Shown here: piece by piece, positions 1-11,535 of the stretch
Layout of the letters: every line of letters starts with the position of its first letter
Position numbering within the stretch: position 1 is the stretch's first letter
DNA from: Thozetella sp. PMI_491
Lineage: Eukaryota > Ascomycota > Sordariomycetes > Chaetosphaeriales > Chaetosphaeriaceae
Assembly (NCBI GenBank): GCA_021432635.1
Contig: MU270038.1
Span: 434,001-498,000 of the forward strand
DNA length: 64,000 nucleotides
Reading direction: 5' to 3'
Notes under the pieces: generated by a model
Seen by the model: only the letters and a program-made list of their open reading frames with translations
The model's database searches: none
What the model was told of the DNA's origin: nothing
Made by a program: the position numbers and the translations under genes

Positions 1-1344
1 AATATGCGCCCGTCCCCCGCGCCCTTTGCCCAGTGGTTGTTTGAAAAAGCTTTGGCAGTCTTTTTGGCGCGACGCGTAGTGCGCCCCCGCACGACCCTTG
101 GGGAGCCCGGCTCGGAGCCGAGGACGGAATCAGCCAACACCAGCCAACGCCGGCCTGGTCGGTGCCAAATATCCGCAGTAGCACCTTTGACTCGTATCGC
201 CTGCCAGGCATTAGGCCCCCCCCCCCCCCTTTTTTTTTTTTGGGCGCTTGCCCACGAGGCCATGTGTTCGATTTGTAAGACCCAATCGCTTCTAGCCCGG
301 ACAAAGAGCTGGGGATTTAGAAAGGTTCCACATGCATCAACGTTGGCCCTTAGTTAACCCTAGGCTGGGAACTCGGGCCCTGGTCCGAGCGATGTCGCTC
401 GCAAACCCGCTCTACACGGGAAAGGATGCAGAGTTCCGATGTGCATTCCTCCCATACCCGGGAGGCAGAAGGGAGACTGGGCGGGGCGGGGAGAAATCTC
501 AGCCTTAGCCCACACTGTTAGCAGAGGACCATGCACTGAGCCGACGGGTTAGCTCGGGCTTGTCCTCATCAGCCAAGCGTACACAAGAGGCTTGGCTGAC
601 CTGAGGCGGCTTTGTTCTCTCGGCATAAAGTAGTTCGACTCACTGCACACTCTGGGCGCCTCCCACCGTAGCAGCATAGAGGGGACTGTGCTCGCTATGG
701 GCTCGGTCTTGATCCACGACCCGAGAGCTCGGCTACGTCGGTTACTCGCCTCGAAAGAGGCTCCTGGGCCGGCTAGGAGGCGCCTGGGGACACGTCGGCA
801 CACGCCGGTCGGCAGGCCGTCCCAGAAGCACTGGGTAGGGTCACATCTACCCTGAATGAGGCAGCAGGTTATGCATCTTCCCAACCCCCCTCCCCACACC
901 TCTCCCATCACCCCCTTCTCCCCCCCTCTGGAGCTCACCGGGGCTTACGGTGAATGCACACGATCTAGAGACATTTTCTGCGTTCCCGCCTTTGGCGGCA
1001 TTGCTCTTTGCAGCAATGCCAATACTCTGCGACCCAACGCGCCGACAGTGTCGCCATCCCGTGGTGGGTGGTGTGCATCGGCATTGCTAAATGGTGGCAT
1101 GCCAGAGATCCCGGCAACGATCTTAGAAAAAAAGGACAAGTACCTTACAAGTCTCGGGTCTCGTGTGCCAGTGACTCGGTACCGATAAGGAGCCGCTCTC
1201 GACGGCCGGCACCTTTCTCCCTGGAGGGGGGATGGGCGTTCCAAAGGCTTCGTGAAGTCAAGGAGACTGCAAGCCCAGCAAGGACTTGCCGGTGCTTCAT
1301 GCAGAGCAGGTACACCTCGCGAATCCTAGGGTCACCGAATGGTC
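1..1344. other. Intergenic, no gene recognised
   Basis: I see no open frame here that looks like a protein. A C14 tract followed directly by T12 lies at 216-241. The rest is mixed, GC-rich sequence. The part next to 1345 is probably the 3' UTR of the kinase gene on the minus strand. Confidence 0.5.
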
Positions 1345-2704
1345 CTAGGATCTTGCATCTTGTCGTCGTTGCTGCCTCTCCCAGGCCGGCATTGCCCAGC
1401 GGACCATGTACTCGGATTCCAACAATTGCTGGGCCGTCAGTCTCTGTAAGGGTTCGTAGACAATCATTCCCTCGAGCAATTCCGCAAACGCCTGTGGCTC
1501 CCCTCCTTCCACATCCCACTCACACTCCTTAGGCGTATCTCCCCCTCGCATCCCCCACACCAGCTGGCGTATCGGGTGAGATGCGGACGCAGTGTTCGGC
1601 AAGCGCGCCCCCGCGCGATTCTCCCACCGATCCCTCCATCTTTGTGGCGGACGCCCTAGGAGCCGGGACATCTCATGGAGGATCTCGCTCGCATCTGCAC
1701 TTGGGTCTAAATCGAAGAGGGGGCGGTCGCCAAGGAGTTCGTAGAGGTTGACGCCTAGGGTCCAGATGTCAGCGGCTGGCGTCACCGGCTCGTCAAAGAA
1801 ATCCTCAGGCGGGAGCGAGGTTGCTGGAGAGTTCAGCTCGGGCCGCTCCTCAGTAGCATTGAACGACGAGCCGTAGTCGGCGATGACAACCTGCGGATCC
1901 GCAACTTGGCCAGCTGGCATGCTGAAGCAAATCGGAAATGTGATACGAGGAGGCGCATGTGGAACCACATCCTCCTCGTCGATCCTACGGATCAATGTCG
2001 TGTATGGGTCACCGTAGCGCTGGTACAACTCCCTTACCGCTGACGAGCCTAGGTGTGGGATTCGCAGCAGGAAGTTGTTGAGATGCATGTCTATCAAGCC
2101 GTTTATCTTAGTGAGCGCGCCGCCCTGATCGAGATAGTAAGGAGGAGCAGGGCAAGGTTTTTATTTGGCCTTTACCTCCGTGGCAGACCCCGCGGGAGTG
2201 CAGGAATGCGAGGCCCATGGTCAGCTGGGCGGTCATGGACCTCGCAGCCTCCATAGGAAACAGCGAGCTTGCGTCGTCTTCTTCTTTCGAGGCGGACAGA
2301 CTGCACCCAGCCGGTTCTCCGACCAGACAGAGGTGCCGGCCATTGGGCCCATCCAGGTATAGCTGGTCAAGCAGTGGTGCGATGAACCGGGCCCCTATGT
2401 GGGTTCCACGGCCCCCGTGGAGCTGGCGAAGGACTTCCCCTTCCCTACTCCTTGTCGACTCCTCAGCTGTCAGGATTTTCAGAGCAACGTAGCGTGACCG
2501 CTTCTCATCACTAGCTAGCCACACAGTTGAGAAGCCCCCAAAGCCGAGCTTGTGGACCACGGTGTACTGGCAGCCGTAGACGTTCCCGATCATGACGGGA
2601 TGGTAACCTCCTGGTCGGTATTCCTCGAGGTCCTCTACCCCAGGCTCGTGGACATAGACCTCCTCACATGTTGGGAATTCCGGGCCGTCCTCAAGGGGCT
2701 CCAT
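1345..2704 (-). CDS. SRPK-like serine/threonine protein kinase, two exons
   Basis: Exons complement(1345..2090, 2176..2704), 424 residues; the 85-base intron at 2091-2175 splits the Asp codon of the catalytic loop. The joined protein has a glycine-rich loop LGFGGFSTVW (about 53-62), the ATP-anchoring lysine in ALKIL (K76), the catalytic loop HGDMHLNN (about 175-182), ADYGSSF in place of DFG (248-250) and the C-lobe motif ADIWTLGVNLYELLGDRPLF. A DYG or DLG triad and a split kinase domain are usual in SR-protein-kinase-like fungal families, which phosphorylate Arg/Ser-rich splicing proteins. The actual substrate cannot be told. The ATG at 2704 is followed by an acidic leader and a typical YRPGGYHPV stretch just before the kinase fold, so the start is well supported. 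It is divergent from CSN1, 516 bases away. Confidence 0.88.
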
Positions 2705-3220
2705 GGGACCAAGTCGTGCAGGACCGCAATGGGGAACTAGCTTCTGAAGACCATGCGTAGTGCAAGTGTGAGAGTCTTGGCACCCTGTCGATCTGAATCG
2801 TCCGGGGACCAGCTCGGGTCATAAAAGCGACCAAGACTGGCTCTAGGAGCCGGCGCACTCCGATATCGATAAATGACAGCACCTATTTGAATATCAAAGG
2901 CAACCCCAGTCTCGCGCAGGGAGTTGGAACCACGTCGTCGTGACGAAGCGAGATTGGACCGTGACCCCGACTCCCGCGGGGCGGCCTCGGATACCGGGCG
3001 GCAGGTGGAGACCATCTCCGGAGCAGTGTGGGACCTCGACGACAGGTGATCCGTGCTTCTGGGTGCCTGCGACCCCACCAAAGACAAGCTCCCCGCAGCT
3101 TCTCAGAGGTGTCACAGGCTGCGCGAGGCTTGACTCTTTCCCCATTTGCCTTCACGCTTTTGCCTTCAGCCTTGCGGTCTGCTGCCACCCCGGGGCTTGC
3201 TGCATATCAAAATCGTCGAG
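2705..3220. promoter_or_regulatory. Divergent promoter region, kinase / CSN1
   Basis: This 516-base spacer separates two head-to-head start codons and must contain both promoters and 5' leaders. No TATA box or known operator stands out. Confidence 0.45.
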
Positions 3221-4831
3221 ATGGCGGAAGCAAAGCCCAACGACCCGATCCTTGCTTACTTCTCTCAGCTAGGAGGCGTTGTTGTCAAGGGTGAGTACGG
3301 TGCCCCGCCGATGCCTGCCTCCGTGGCGAGCCGCTCTGTCTGTGGCCCACTGCCTGTCATTGAACCATATTGACACGATGCCTTTGCAGAACTTCCGAAG
3401 CTCGACCTTGAGCTCTACATCCAGAACTACAAAGGTCGCACGCGGTTCGATCGACTCTTCGTGATCGGACGATCGTCCGTGCCCCTCTGCGTCGATGCCT
3501 TGAAGGCCGCCGTCGCCGAGGCGAAGCGCGGTCGTGATATTCACCGCTACCGAGATGTCATCGAGTGCCTTCGCCTGGCAGCGCCAAACGAGCCGGAGAC
3601 GACATGGGACCGCCAGTGGATGGACGCAACCGACAAGTCGAACAGGACTGAGGTAGCGCGTCTGGAGGCGGAGCTGAAGGGGTACAAGAACAACCTGATT
3701 AAGGAGAGTGTTAGGGTACGCTCCGACTTCTGTACCGCCATGGTCCCCTAACAACCTGCTTTCTGACTCTAACTCCTCTCTCTTTCTCCTTTTCTAGATG
3801 GGAAACGAAGACATGGGCAAGCACCTTGAGGCTATCGGCGATCTCAGCGGCGCCTACGATGCGTACACCCGGATGAGGCCCGACGTTAGCACCGCCAAGC
3901 ACATTGTTGACCTAGGAAAGCACCTCGTCAGCGTCTCGCTGCAACGTCGGGACTGGGCCATGGTTACAGCCAATCTTATGAAAATGACAGGCAATCAGAG
4001 CGGCGACGAAGAGAAGATTCTGAACGCATACGTTAAGATTGCCGGCGGAATCGCGCTGCTCGGCAGGGACAAGTACGACGAGGCTGCCGCAAGTTTCCTC
4101 CAGGCAGATGCCTCGGTGGCCCACGACAACTATAACGAAATTGCTAGCCCCAACGATATCGCCGTCTATGGCGGTCTGCTGGCTCTCGCCACTATGGACC
4201 GCAACGCCCTCCAGACCCAGGTGCTGGACAATTCAACCTTCCGTCCTTTCCTCGAGCTAGAGCCCCATATCCGACGGGCGGTCACCCAGTTCGTCAGCGG
4301 CCGGTACTCGTCCTGCCTCGCGATCCTCGAGTCCTATCGTGCCGACTACATGCTCGATATTTACCTCCAGAAGCATGTGGCCCACATCTACGACGAGATC
4401 CGGAAGAAGTGTATCGTCCAGTACCTCATCCCCTTCTCCTGCGTCACGCTGGAGAGCATGAACGCAGCATTCGCGGCGCCTGGCTTCTCTATCGAGGCCG
4501 AGCTGGTGACCATGATTCGGGCTGGCGTGCTCAACGCCAGGATCAATACTATCGACGGTGTATGTAGCCTAGCCCCTGCTATCCGAGGGCGCACACTGCC
4601 ATGCTAACGTGGACATAGCTTGTGACGATGGTCTCGGTCAATGACCGGCTCAAGATGCAGCAGACGGCCATACAGGCGGCCAAAGGCTACGAGAAGGAGG
4701 CTGTCGAGCGGCTCCGGCGCATGAGTCTCGCCGCGTCCGAGCTTGAAGTGAAGGGTACAAGGAAGTTTGCGGGCTCTAATCTTTCGGGACAGGGCGATAA
4801 TATCCTCTTTGAGGATGCCAACGCCGGCTAG
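3221..4831 (+). CDS. csn1: COP9 signalosome subunit 1 (CSN1)
   Basis: Exons 3221..3290, 3390..3715, 3798..4559 and 4619..4831 give 456 residues; the introns are 99, 82 and 59 bases and all start with GT and end with AG. The protein begins MAEAKPNDPIL and continues ELPKLDLELYIQNYKGRTRF, then a helical repeat region with YRDVIE and IGDLSGAYDAYTRMRP, and ends with a PCI-type segment (FSIEAELVTMIRAGVLNARI, about residues 350-370). This is the Rpn7/CSN1 architecture. CSN1 is a scaffold of the COP9 signalosome, which removes Nedd8 from cullin-RING ligases. The length and the lack of the Rpn7-specific tail favour CSN1 over the proteasome lid subunit Rpn7. The exact last donor (GGT|GTATGT) is chosen because it keeps the frame; the branch site GCTAAC lies 11 bases before the acceptor. 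Confidence 0.9.
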
Positions 4832-5215
4832 GAGCCCCCGCAGACAAAGAGGCCGAGGTTGTCGTAAAGAGAGGAAGGCGGCTCAAGCTGCATTCTTTGC
4901 CGAGCATTGATGAGCCAGGCAGCCTGCATACCGGTATTGGCAGGTCGAATGGCATGGGAACGACTGAAATGACCACAGCAACACAGGTTTCAGGGGCGTT
5001 GTACTGGCATCCAGTCTTAGGCGTCACGGATCTACTTGCTTGCTAGCGGCATGGCATTAGCTGTAGAGTTTAGAAGCACCCGGAGTGGCCCCAAGTCCTC
5101 TGGCTTCCTTCCACTTTGTGCTCGCGTGACCTCTGCAGTCATTGGCGCGGTCTACGTGGCATCAAAAGAAATGCATTGAATTCTTCCTAGGGTATCTCAA
5201 AATATAATAGTACCA
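4832..5215. other. Convergent 3' region between CSN1 and PRP18
   Basis: This 384-base stretch joins two converging genes and should hold both 3' UTRs. An AT-rich patch at about 5185-5212 is a candidate polyadenylation region. No further gene is seen. Confidence 0.4.
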
Positions 5216-6313
5216 TCAACCCATCAACTGTCTCGCATCGGACGGTGGCCACCTGACCTGAGCGAACGTCAGGCACCGCTTGATACTTTGCAGATACTTG
5301 CGCGTCACCTCATCGCCCATGACGTGGCCTCTCTCGCCATTGTGCAGCTTCTCTCGCGCGCTACGCTCGTGGATACCCACCATCGTCACGCCGATGGGCC
5401 ATGCCGCCTTGCCGATGCTCAAACGCAAGTATCCGTCGTTGGCGTCGACATAGCGCCGCTCTTGTGCAGCCTGGACGATCTCGACAATGGCGGCCAGGAT
5501 ACTCTCGTCCAGGTCCGCCTTCTCGAGCTTGCGAAACAGCGGTCGCATCGTCTCCTTGCTTGACAGCATCGCGCTGACCGCCGCCTTGCCCGCGAATGTG
5601 TCGTGGGGACCCTCTTTTGCCAGTGCCGCCTCCCACTCGCGCAGCACCATGTTGAAGTAGGACGTGAGCTGCCGGAAGAGGTACCGCCGCGCCTTCTGGT
5701 CCTCGGCCGGTGGGACCCGGCTCGGAACTTTCATGTCCTTCTCCTCGACAGGGCGTAGGGACGTGACGATTGGGCCAGTCTCTACGGCTAACTCTAGCCC
5801 TGCTGCTTTTCGGTACCGCCTGAGTCGTGCATTATGTGTTTCGCCGAAAAGCCTTGCCGGCTCGCCAAGCGCGCGGAGGTTCGAGGTCAGCTTCTCGTCG
5901 GGTATATCCTCGACCTCGTCGTCATCGTCCTCGATCTCTAGGGGGGTCTCTTCATTTTCCTCTGCTTCGGGGGGCGGTAACTCCGGTAGTCCTAGTCGCT
6001 TCCGCCTCGCGCGCTCCTCTTCGGCCTCCTTCTCTTCCCGCTTTCGCCGGCTCTCTTCAGCGAGCCTCTGGCGCTTTTCTTCTCTTATCTTGGCTTCCTC
6101 GGCGGCCTCATCCTCTCGCTTGCGCTTCTCTGCGGCCTTGGCGGCACGCTTCTCCTCCAGCTCCTTTTGCTCGGCCAGGTATTTGGCCTGTCGCTGCTCC
6201 TCCATCTCACGACGGCTGACGTACTTTGAGCCTGGTTTGCTGTCGTTCGCAGTCGACTTCGCCGAGCCTTTCGACTCGGTGATCTTCTTCGACATGAGCG
6301 ATGCGAAATCCAT
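5216..6313 (-). CDS. prp18: Pre-mRNA splicing factor Prp18
   Basis: Single exon of 365 residues from the ATG at 6313; the frame is open further upstream but those residues are not conserved-looking. The start MDFASLMSKKI is typical of Prp18. Residues about 33-105 are a charged Lys/Glu/Arg coiled-coil-like stretch, followed by an acidic patch. Residues about 141-170 form the PRP4-like/SFM motif (LRALGEPARLFGETH). The C-terminal half (about 215-360) is the helical Prp18 domain, with WPIGVTMVGIHERSAREK as its best-conserved block. Prp18 acts in the second catalytic step of splicing with Slu7 and the U5 snRNP. It is head-to-head with SAP18, and the two may share a promoter. Confidence 0.95.
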   Translation of the reverse strand: MDFASLMSKKITESKGSAKSTANDSKPGSKYVSRREMEEQRQAKYLAEQKELEEKRAAKAAEKRKREDEAAEEAKIREEKRQRLAEESRRKREEKEAEEERARRKRLGLPELPPPEAEENEETPLEIEDDDDEVEDIPDEKLTSNLRALGEPARLFGETHNARLRRYRKAAGLELAVETGPIVTSLRPVEEKDMKVPSRVPPAEDQKARRYLFRQLTSYFNMVLREWEAALAKEGPHDTFAGKAAVSAMLSSKETMRPLFRKLEKADLDESILAAIVEIVQAAQERRYVDANDGYLRLSIGKAAWPIGVTMVGIHERSAREKLHNGERGHVMGDEVTRKYLQSIKRCLTFAQVRWPPSDARQLMG

Positions 6314-6455
6314 TTTGGCGTGCCTGTGCAGGCCTCTTCTGCTATGTGTCGGGGGTGGATGTCTGGGCCAACAGGGTTGTGGTTGATATGAGGAAGGTTT
6401 GTTAGGGTCTAGAGCCGCAGAGCCGTTGGCTCGGGACCTACCCGCAGGTACTGTA

Positions 6456-7487
6456 ATGTACAAATTTGCCCCACTTTGTGCGCTCAATTGCTCTCTTACT
6501 TCAGCCCACCACTGCATTTACGACGTGCAGCTTCAAGGCTTCCCGCCTGTCGAGCAAACAGCGAACCCAAATAAAGAGAATTTCGACCCCTTTAGCGCAG
6601 GAACGTCACCGCCTAAGCAGATCCCGCGAGCGCCACCCATCGACATGGCGGCGGATCGCGAGGGGCCGCCCTTCTTACTAAGACTCTTCTATCGAACTGG
6701 CGCGTTCCACAGGTCGGTGCAGAGCCCCAAGTGTTGGACCGTTTGTCTAGCTTGCAGACTCCGCTAACTTGCAATCGCGTCCAGGCCAGATGAGTTCACG
6801 ACAACTTCTCATCTCCCGAAACACATTTCTGTGTATACTTGGCCGTCCTGCACACTTGCCGAGCTATCGCATCACCTCGCTGCTGCTAGCCCCCCCCTCC
6901 TCCCCGACCCAGCAGTTGGTACTCGGCTGTCTTTCCGACTCATCTTTGCCGACACGCGCGGGAACGCCAACCAACCCCCGAAGTACACCGTTAAGGATCT
7001 CGGGAGCCTAGTGATCGGCGGTAGCGGCCTAGGTATCACGGATTCGGAGGACGAGGAGGCGCAGGAGGCGCCAGGAGACGGCGATGCGTTCAAGACACTG
7101 GGTGACAGCAAGCTCGTAGTCGGGGACTATGTTAGTGTGGCCATCTTGCCTCCTGATACCGTCACCGGCGCTATCGCGGCGTCGGGCGACGCGCGGACCG
7201 GCCGAGGCGCAGGTATAGGAGAAGCCCGAAGCTCCATGGGCACCATGCCGCCGCCCTTCCGAGATGGTCCGTCGCAGGGATTTGCGCGCGGGCGTGGTGG
7301 GGGCCGGGGAGCACCACGGGGTCGTGGCTCCGGACCAGGCCGGTGGAGGGAGGGTGGTGATGCCCTACTTGATGGCGAATGGCGCAGGGGCGAGAGGCTG
7401 CCCGAGCCACCGATGGGAAGGGGACGTGGGCGGGATAGAGGAAGGGATAGAGACCGAGATCGCGATTGGGAGAGACCAAGGTGGTAA
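6456..7487 (+). CDS. sap18: SAP18-family protein with RGG/RD tail
   Basis: Exons 6456..6712 and 6785..7487 (72-base intron) give 319 residues; if translation starts at the ATG at 6645 it is 256 residues. The core reads DREGPPFLLRLFYRTGAFHR, then across the splice PDEFTTTSHLPKHISVYTW, with YTVKDLGSL and KLVVGDYVSVAI. These match the ubiquitin-like SAP18 fold (DR..P.LLR.F, HR.DEF, IYTW, GDY.DIAI). SAP18 is part of the Sin3 histone deacetylase complex and of the ASAP/EJC-linked splicing complex. Unlike human SAP18, the protein continues for about 100 residues with Gly/Arg repeats (GRGGGRGAPRGRG) and ends in Arg/Asp repeats (DRGRDRDRDRDWERPRW). The start is uncertain: upstream residues such as NPNKENFDPF look coding, but an additional upstream exon is possible. 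Confidence 0.85.
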
Positions 7488-7865
7488 TAACCTTGGTTCT
7501 ACGAGGAAAGGCATCTGGCGAGGGGGGATGCGAGCTGATGGCAGGACAGAAGGATGGGTAGGGTTTGGCGATGCATCGCTTCAACCCGAGACGGACAATT
7601 AGTGCCTTTGCCTGACCGGAAAGTGGCACTTGATTTACTACGGCGTTACCTGTGGCAGGGGAACGGAACGGCGGGGCCTCTTTGAAATGGCGCTTGATAC
7701 CTCAGGACATGACGCCTCGGCGACAGCTGTCGGGCGGTTCCTGACCGTGATATTTGGTGGTTCAAGGCGTAAATTGACGTGACCTTTGCGGTGCACTCTA
7801 GCTCTTGTTTGCGGATGTCCTATTCTGATGTACAAGGTTCCCTTCCTGTAACCTCCGATCTGTCC
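7488..7865. other. Convergent 3' region
   Basis: This 378-base spacer between the 3' ends of SAP18 and the small complex I gene probably holds both 3' UTRs. I see no other feature. Confidence 0.4.
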
Positions 7866-8334
7866 TCATCGCTCGGCAATGACATCTCCTCTTAGTTTTG
7901 CTTTCAGATCCCATTTGCCCTACGGAGTGGGTGGTGAGTCAGCATGCCGTCTTTGATTAGAGGAGGAGGAAGAGGAAGAAAATTGCAAGCTAAATTGCCA
8001 CGGGATTCAACTCACATCTTGCTGGTATCCCAGGTAGCCCACCGTTGCTGGCACCGCGACAATGTAGACGAAGCTGATCCACGCGGTCCGAGGGGTCCAT
8101 CGGAAGTACTTGTAGCGGTTTTCGATCATGTCTGCGAGTCTTTGGTCAGAACACATCGTGTCTGTCCGGCAAGAGCCCCATCGAGGAGGCAGAGGGAGAG
8201 CTTGGAGGGAATCGACGTACGCGAAAGCCGCACAATGGCAGGGTCCTGCCGCAGCTCTGTCACTCTGTTAGCATCTTCGTTTAGGGTCAATTAGGCACAC
8301 GGAGCAACTAACTAAAATGATCGAGGCCACCCAT
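7866..8334 (-). CDS. Small complex I subunit, NDUFB4/B15-like (four exons)
   Basis: Exons complement(7866..7919, 8016..8131, 8221..8256, 8313..8334) encode only 75 residues; the first exon is 22 bases and the second 36, so no single open frame reveals it. The introns are 96, 89 and 56 bases, all GT-AG, with CTAAC or CTGAC branch sites in two of them. The protein starts MGGLDHFKLRQDPAIVRLSH, has YKYFRWTPRTAW leading into one membrane helix (about 36-55) and ends with KAKLRGDVIAER. This fits the fungal NADH:ubiquinone oxidoreductase subunit related to NDUFB4 (B15): a short N-terminal matrix part, one transmembrane helix and a short charged tail. It would be an accessory subunit of respiratory complex I in the mitochondrial inner membrane. 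The family call rests on memory of the sequence pattern; the exon joins are strongly supported by frame. Confidence 0.85.
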
Positions 8335-9199
8335 CTTGGCTGCTGTGGTCTGCCGCCGGTGCTGGTGTGGTGCTCGGTGACGAGGTGGGTGTATTGGATA
8401 GGTGAGGTTGATTCTGGCGTTCGATTGAGGTCCGAAGCACAGATGTTGGAAGCCGGGCTCACCGTAGGCTGATTAGGTAATCTAGAAGTAATTGGCTGTC
8501 CGAAGGAGATATGTGGGTCGCTCCTGCAAGCTCAAGCCCGTGCAGCTGCACCTCGATTGGGCAATTCTTCTACAGACATAGACACCATGACAGGCAAGCA
8601 AAGGGTTTGTAACCCCTTGCGCTTTCAAAAGGATACCAACCAGAATAGTGTCTCTATCGAAACATAGACTCAAAGAAGCAGCTTGGGTAGCCGAGATCGA
8701 TCGGTAGGATTTCGTCCTCACGGCGCTGCCGGAGCTAGTCTTTGACCTCGGCTCCGCGACGGAAGCCAATTTCGCCGAACTGAGCCGTTTCACATGCATC
8801 TATGTCATTCAACCAGTACATACACGATGGGCGGTGCCAATATCGTCATGACCACCACCTTGGTTACGTCAAGGGGGGATTGGATATTAAGGCGAAGGAG
8901 GCAGTGCAGCTGTAGACCTTAGAGCTACCAAGGTAAGAAACTGGACTCAGGATTGGTCTGTTGTCAAGCGAATTCCAGTGAGCACGAACTCGGACGAACA
9001 GATAGCCGAATCGTCCGACCGCAGAAGTCCAAAGAGAACAGCTTTTAATTCCCGACCACGCCCAACTCCTAAGTTTTAGTAACGCGACCGTCAAGCGCAC
9101 TTCCATATCACCGACTTCTTGCAACGCCAAAGTCCCTCCTTGTTGCATCTGACATCGACGTGCATCCGCAAAGCGACTATCCCATTTTAGCAAAGCATC
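8335..9199. promoter_or_regulatory. Divergent spacer, complex I subunit / GST
   Basis: This 865-base region lies between two head-to-head starts. It has some minus-strand open frames without recognisable content. It is expected to hold both promoters. Confidence 0.35.
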
Positions 9200-10248
9200 A
9201 TGGCGGACGGCGCAAAGATCACACTTCACTGGTAGGCTCATCTGGCAACGGCGCCGGGTAATATGACGCTTACGGTACCTAGGCTCAACGGCTCTCGGGC
9301 ACAGGGCATCTTGTGGCTTCTAGAAGAACTTCAGGTCCCCTATGAGCTCCAGATTTACCACCGACTGCCGAGCATGATGGCCCCAGCCGAGCTCGAAAAA
9401 GTGCATCCCTTAGGAAAGTCGCCTACCATCACGATTGAGCTGCCGGGGGCTAAAGAGCCCCTTGTACTCGCCGAGAGCGCCTTCATCGTGCAGTATTTCC
9501 TAGACCACTTTGCGAATGGCCAGCCGCTTCAGCCCAAGCGCTGGAAAAACGGCCAAGAGGGCAAGCTCGGAGGTGAGACCGAGGAGTGGATGCGCTACCA
9601 GTACATCATGGCAAGTATTGCCCACGTTCTGTATATCTTTTCTCTAGGGAGAGGTCGCGCCCCTGGAGACCCCTGGAGCTGGATCTGTGCTCCCGAGACA
9701 GGACTTGCACCTTTCGAGACACTACTTAATGCCGATAAACAGCTGACACCCTCCTAGTACTATAGCGAAGGAAGCTTCATGACAACGGCCTTTCTGCAGT
9801 TTGTCCTGAACGGCAAGCCACCCTAGATCTGCCAATCAGTCTATGACGCAGGCTGACAAGTGCTCCTCTAGGCATCAAAGGCCCCAACGTGCCGTTCTTC
9901 ATCCGGCCGATCACCAAGGCTATCGCAAACCAGCTGTCTAACGTCCTGGTGGTGCCGAACATGAAGAAACACCTAACCCTACTAGAGGGGTACCTGGAGA
10001 CGTCGCCCAATGGTGGCAAATATCTGTGCGGCGAGCATGCGACTGGCGCCGACATCATGCTGGCCTACCCACTGGTTGGAGGTGTCGAGGCCGGCATGTT
10101 CGACGAATTCAAGTGGGAGAAGGGTCTGTTCAAGGACACGTTCCCGAAGCTGCATGCCTACATTGAGCGCCTGTCCCAGGAGCCGGGCTGGCTGAGGGCG
10201 GCCGAGAAGATCAAGGAGATCGAGGGCAGCTTCAAAATCATGCCGTGA
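9200..10248 (+). CDS. Glutathione S-transferase, Gtt1-like
   Basis: Exons 9200..9231, 9283..9610, 9758..9812 and 9872..10248 give 263 residues in one frame. The N-terminal thioredoxin-like half has LHWLNGSRAQGILWLLEEL, KSPTI (the cis-Pro loop) and ESAFIVQYF (Glu-Ser that binds the glutathione gamma-glutamyl group). The C-terminal helical half has GGKYLCGEHATGADIMLAYP, the GST helix-6 N-capping motif. The order and the middle part YYSEGSFMTTAFL, then PFFIRPI, match yeast Gtt1-like enzymes, which conjugate glutathione to electrophiles or reduce peroxides. The first intron is GT-AG (51 bases). The second (147 bases) and third (59 bases) begin with GC: ATG|GCAAGT and G|GCAAGC, both ending TAG. 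I could find no GT donor nearby that keeps the frame. Confidence 0.88.
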
Positions 10249-11535
10249 TTTAACGAACGCACGAGCAGAACCGGGGGGTTGTGGTGGGCGTTAGCGCGGG
10301 CGTTCGGTACGTACATGAGGAGGGGTTCCCACGGAGGACGTGCTTGAATGTATAGACTATCGTATAGGCTGACTCTGTAGCTACTCTTTTTGTGATATTT
10401 TCTTCCTTTCATTCGTTTATCTGCACATATACCGTTTCATCGTTGCTGCTGTGTATTTTCCTTTCTCTGCGCCACAAGTGTGACAAACTGCAATCCGAGC
10501 CAATCGGTTGGCACGACGCTCCATACCCAAGCCTACTCGTTGGCTGCTCTGTGTTGTCGCAAGGCGTCACGATTTGGGGCCGACTGCCAGCCGTGACGCC
10601 GGGCCCCCGTAGGACCATGCGTTGCGTCAAGAGCTCAAGAGCTCCCGGCCGAAGGCATCTAGTCAGACGGGTAGGCAATCTGTGCAACCAGAGGTAGGGG
10701 ATTTTCGCTAGTTGCGTCAGCGCTGCAAACCCAACTGGAGTGGATCCTTCGCCTAGGGTGTTTGGACAGAGCCGGGGTGACGTCAAAGCGGCTGTCAACT
10801 TAGTCCAATGCGCCGTGTTCCCGGCGTCCTGCCTGTCAAATTACACGTAGCCACGAGATCTTCGCCCTAAGCACCCTAGGGGTTCCTTCCTTTCTTATGT
10901 TTTTTCGGTGCGCAAACGACATTGCATCAGCATTTGCCCCGCTGAACCCCCGCTGACCCCCCCCGCTGAGGGGCCACTAGGCACCCCAATCTTGTAAGAT
11001 CTCGTGCAGATTCGGCCTAAAGGTGCCTGGAAGGCGGCTGAGCCGTAGGCAAGGGTCGGTGCTTACGATACGATAAACACGATGCTTTGGCTAGGAGACC
11101 CTGACGATTCGATGGAGTGACGCCCCTTCCTTTCAGCTGCGGCTCAGATAAGAACGAGGAAAGACGGCGTTAAAAAAAATTCAACCCCAAAAACCCCCTT
11201 CAGCAATCTCACTGTTATTCCTGCCACGCACGCATTATCTTTCCGTCGAACACGCACTCCGCAATGTTCCTCACTAATCTCCTGATTTGCCTCTCTGTCA
11301 GTGACTAACTAGCCTGAACGCCCGGAGTTTGTCAGTCCCCGAGGCCAGGCTAAGGTAAATTGACCGATCGATCCGGAGAAGCCGGGTGCCGCGGGCCTGC
11401 TTTATCATCGAGTTAGCCCCGCTGCGTCTGTCCCTCACGGCTCCTGAAAAGCTTCGCTGTCGCCCTGCGTGGCCCAATTCCCCTCGCGCAACGGCTTGGC
11501 TGGGCATTGTGGGATTCTTAAGCTTTCCTGTAAGC
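10249..11535. other. Intergenic, includes 5' leader of the hydrolase gene
   Basis: About 1.3 kb without a recognisable gene. It includes a short C-rich patch with CCGCTGA repeats (about 10938-10970). The part from about 11150 has the look of a promoter and leader of the hydrolase gene. The hydrolase reading frame stays open upstream to about 11386, but with no coding-like ATG before 11536. Confidence 0.4.
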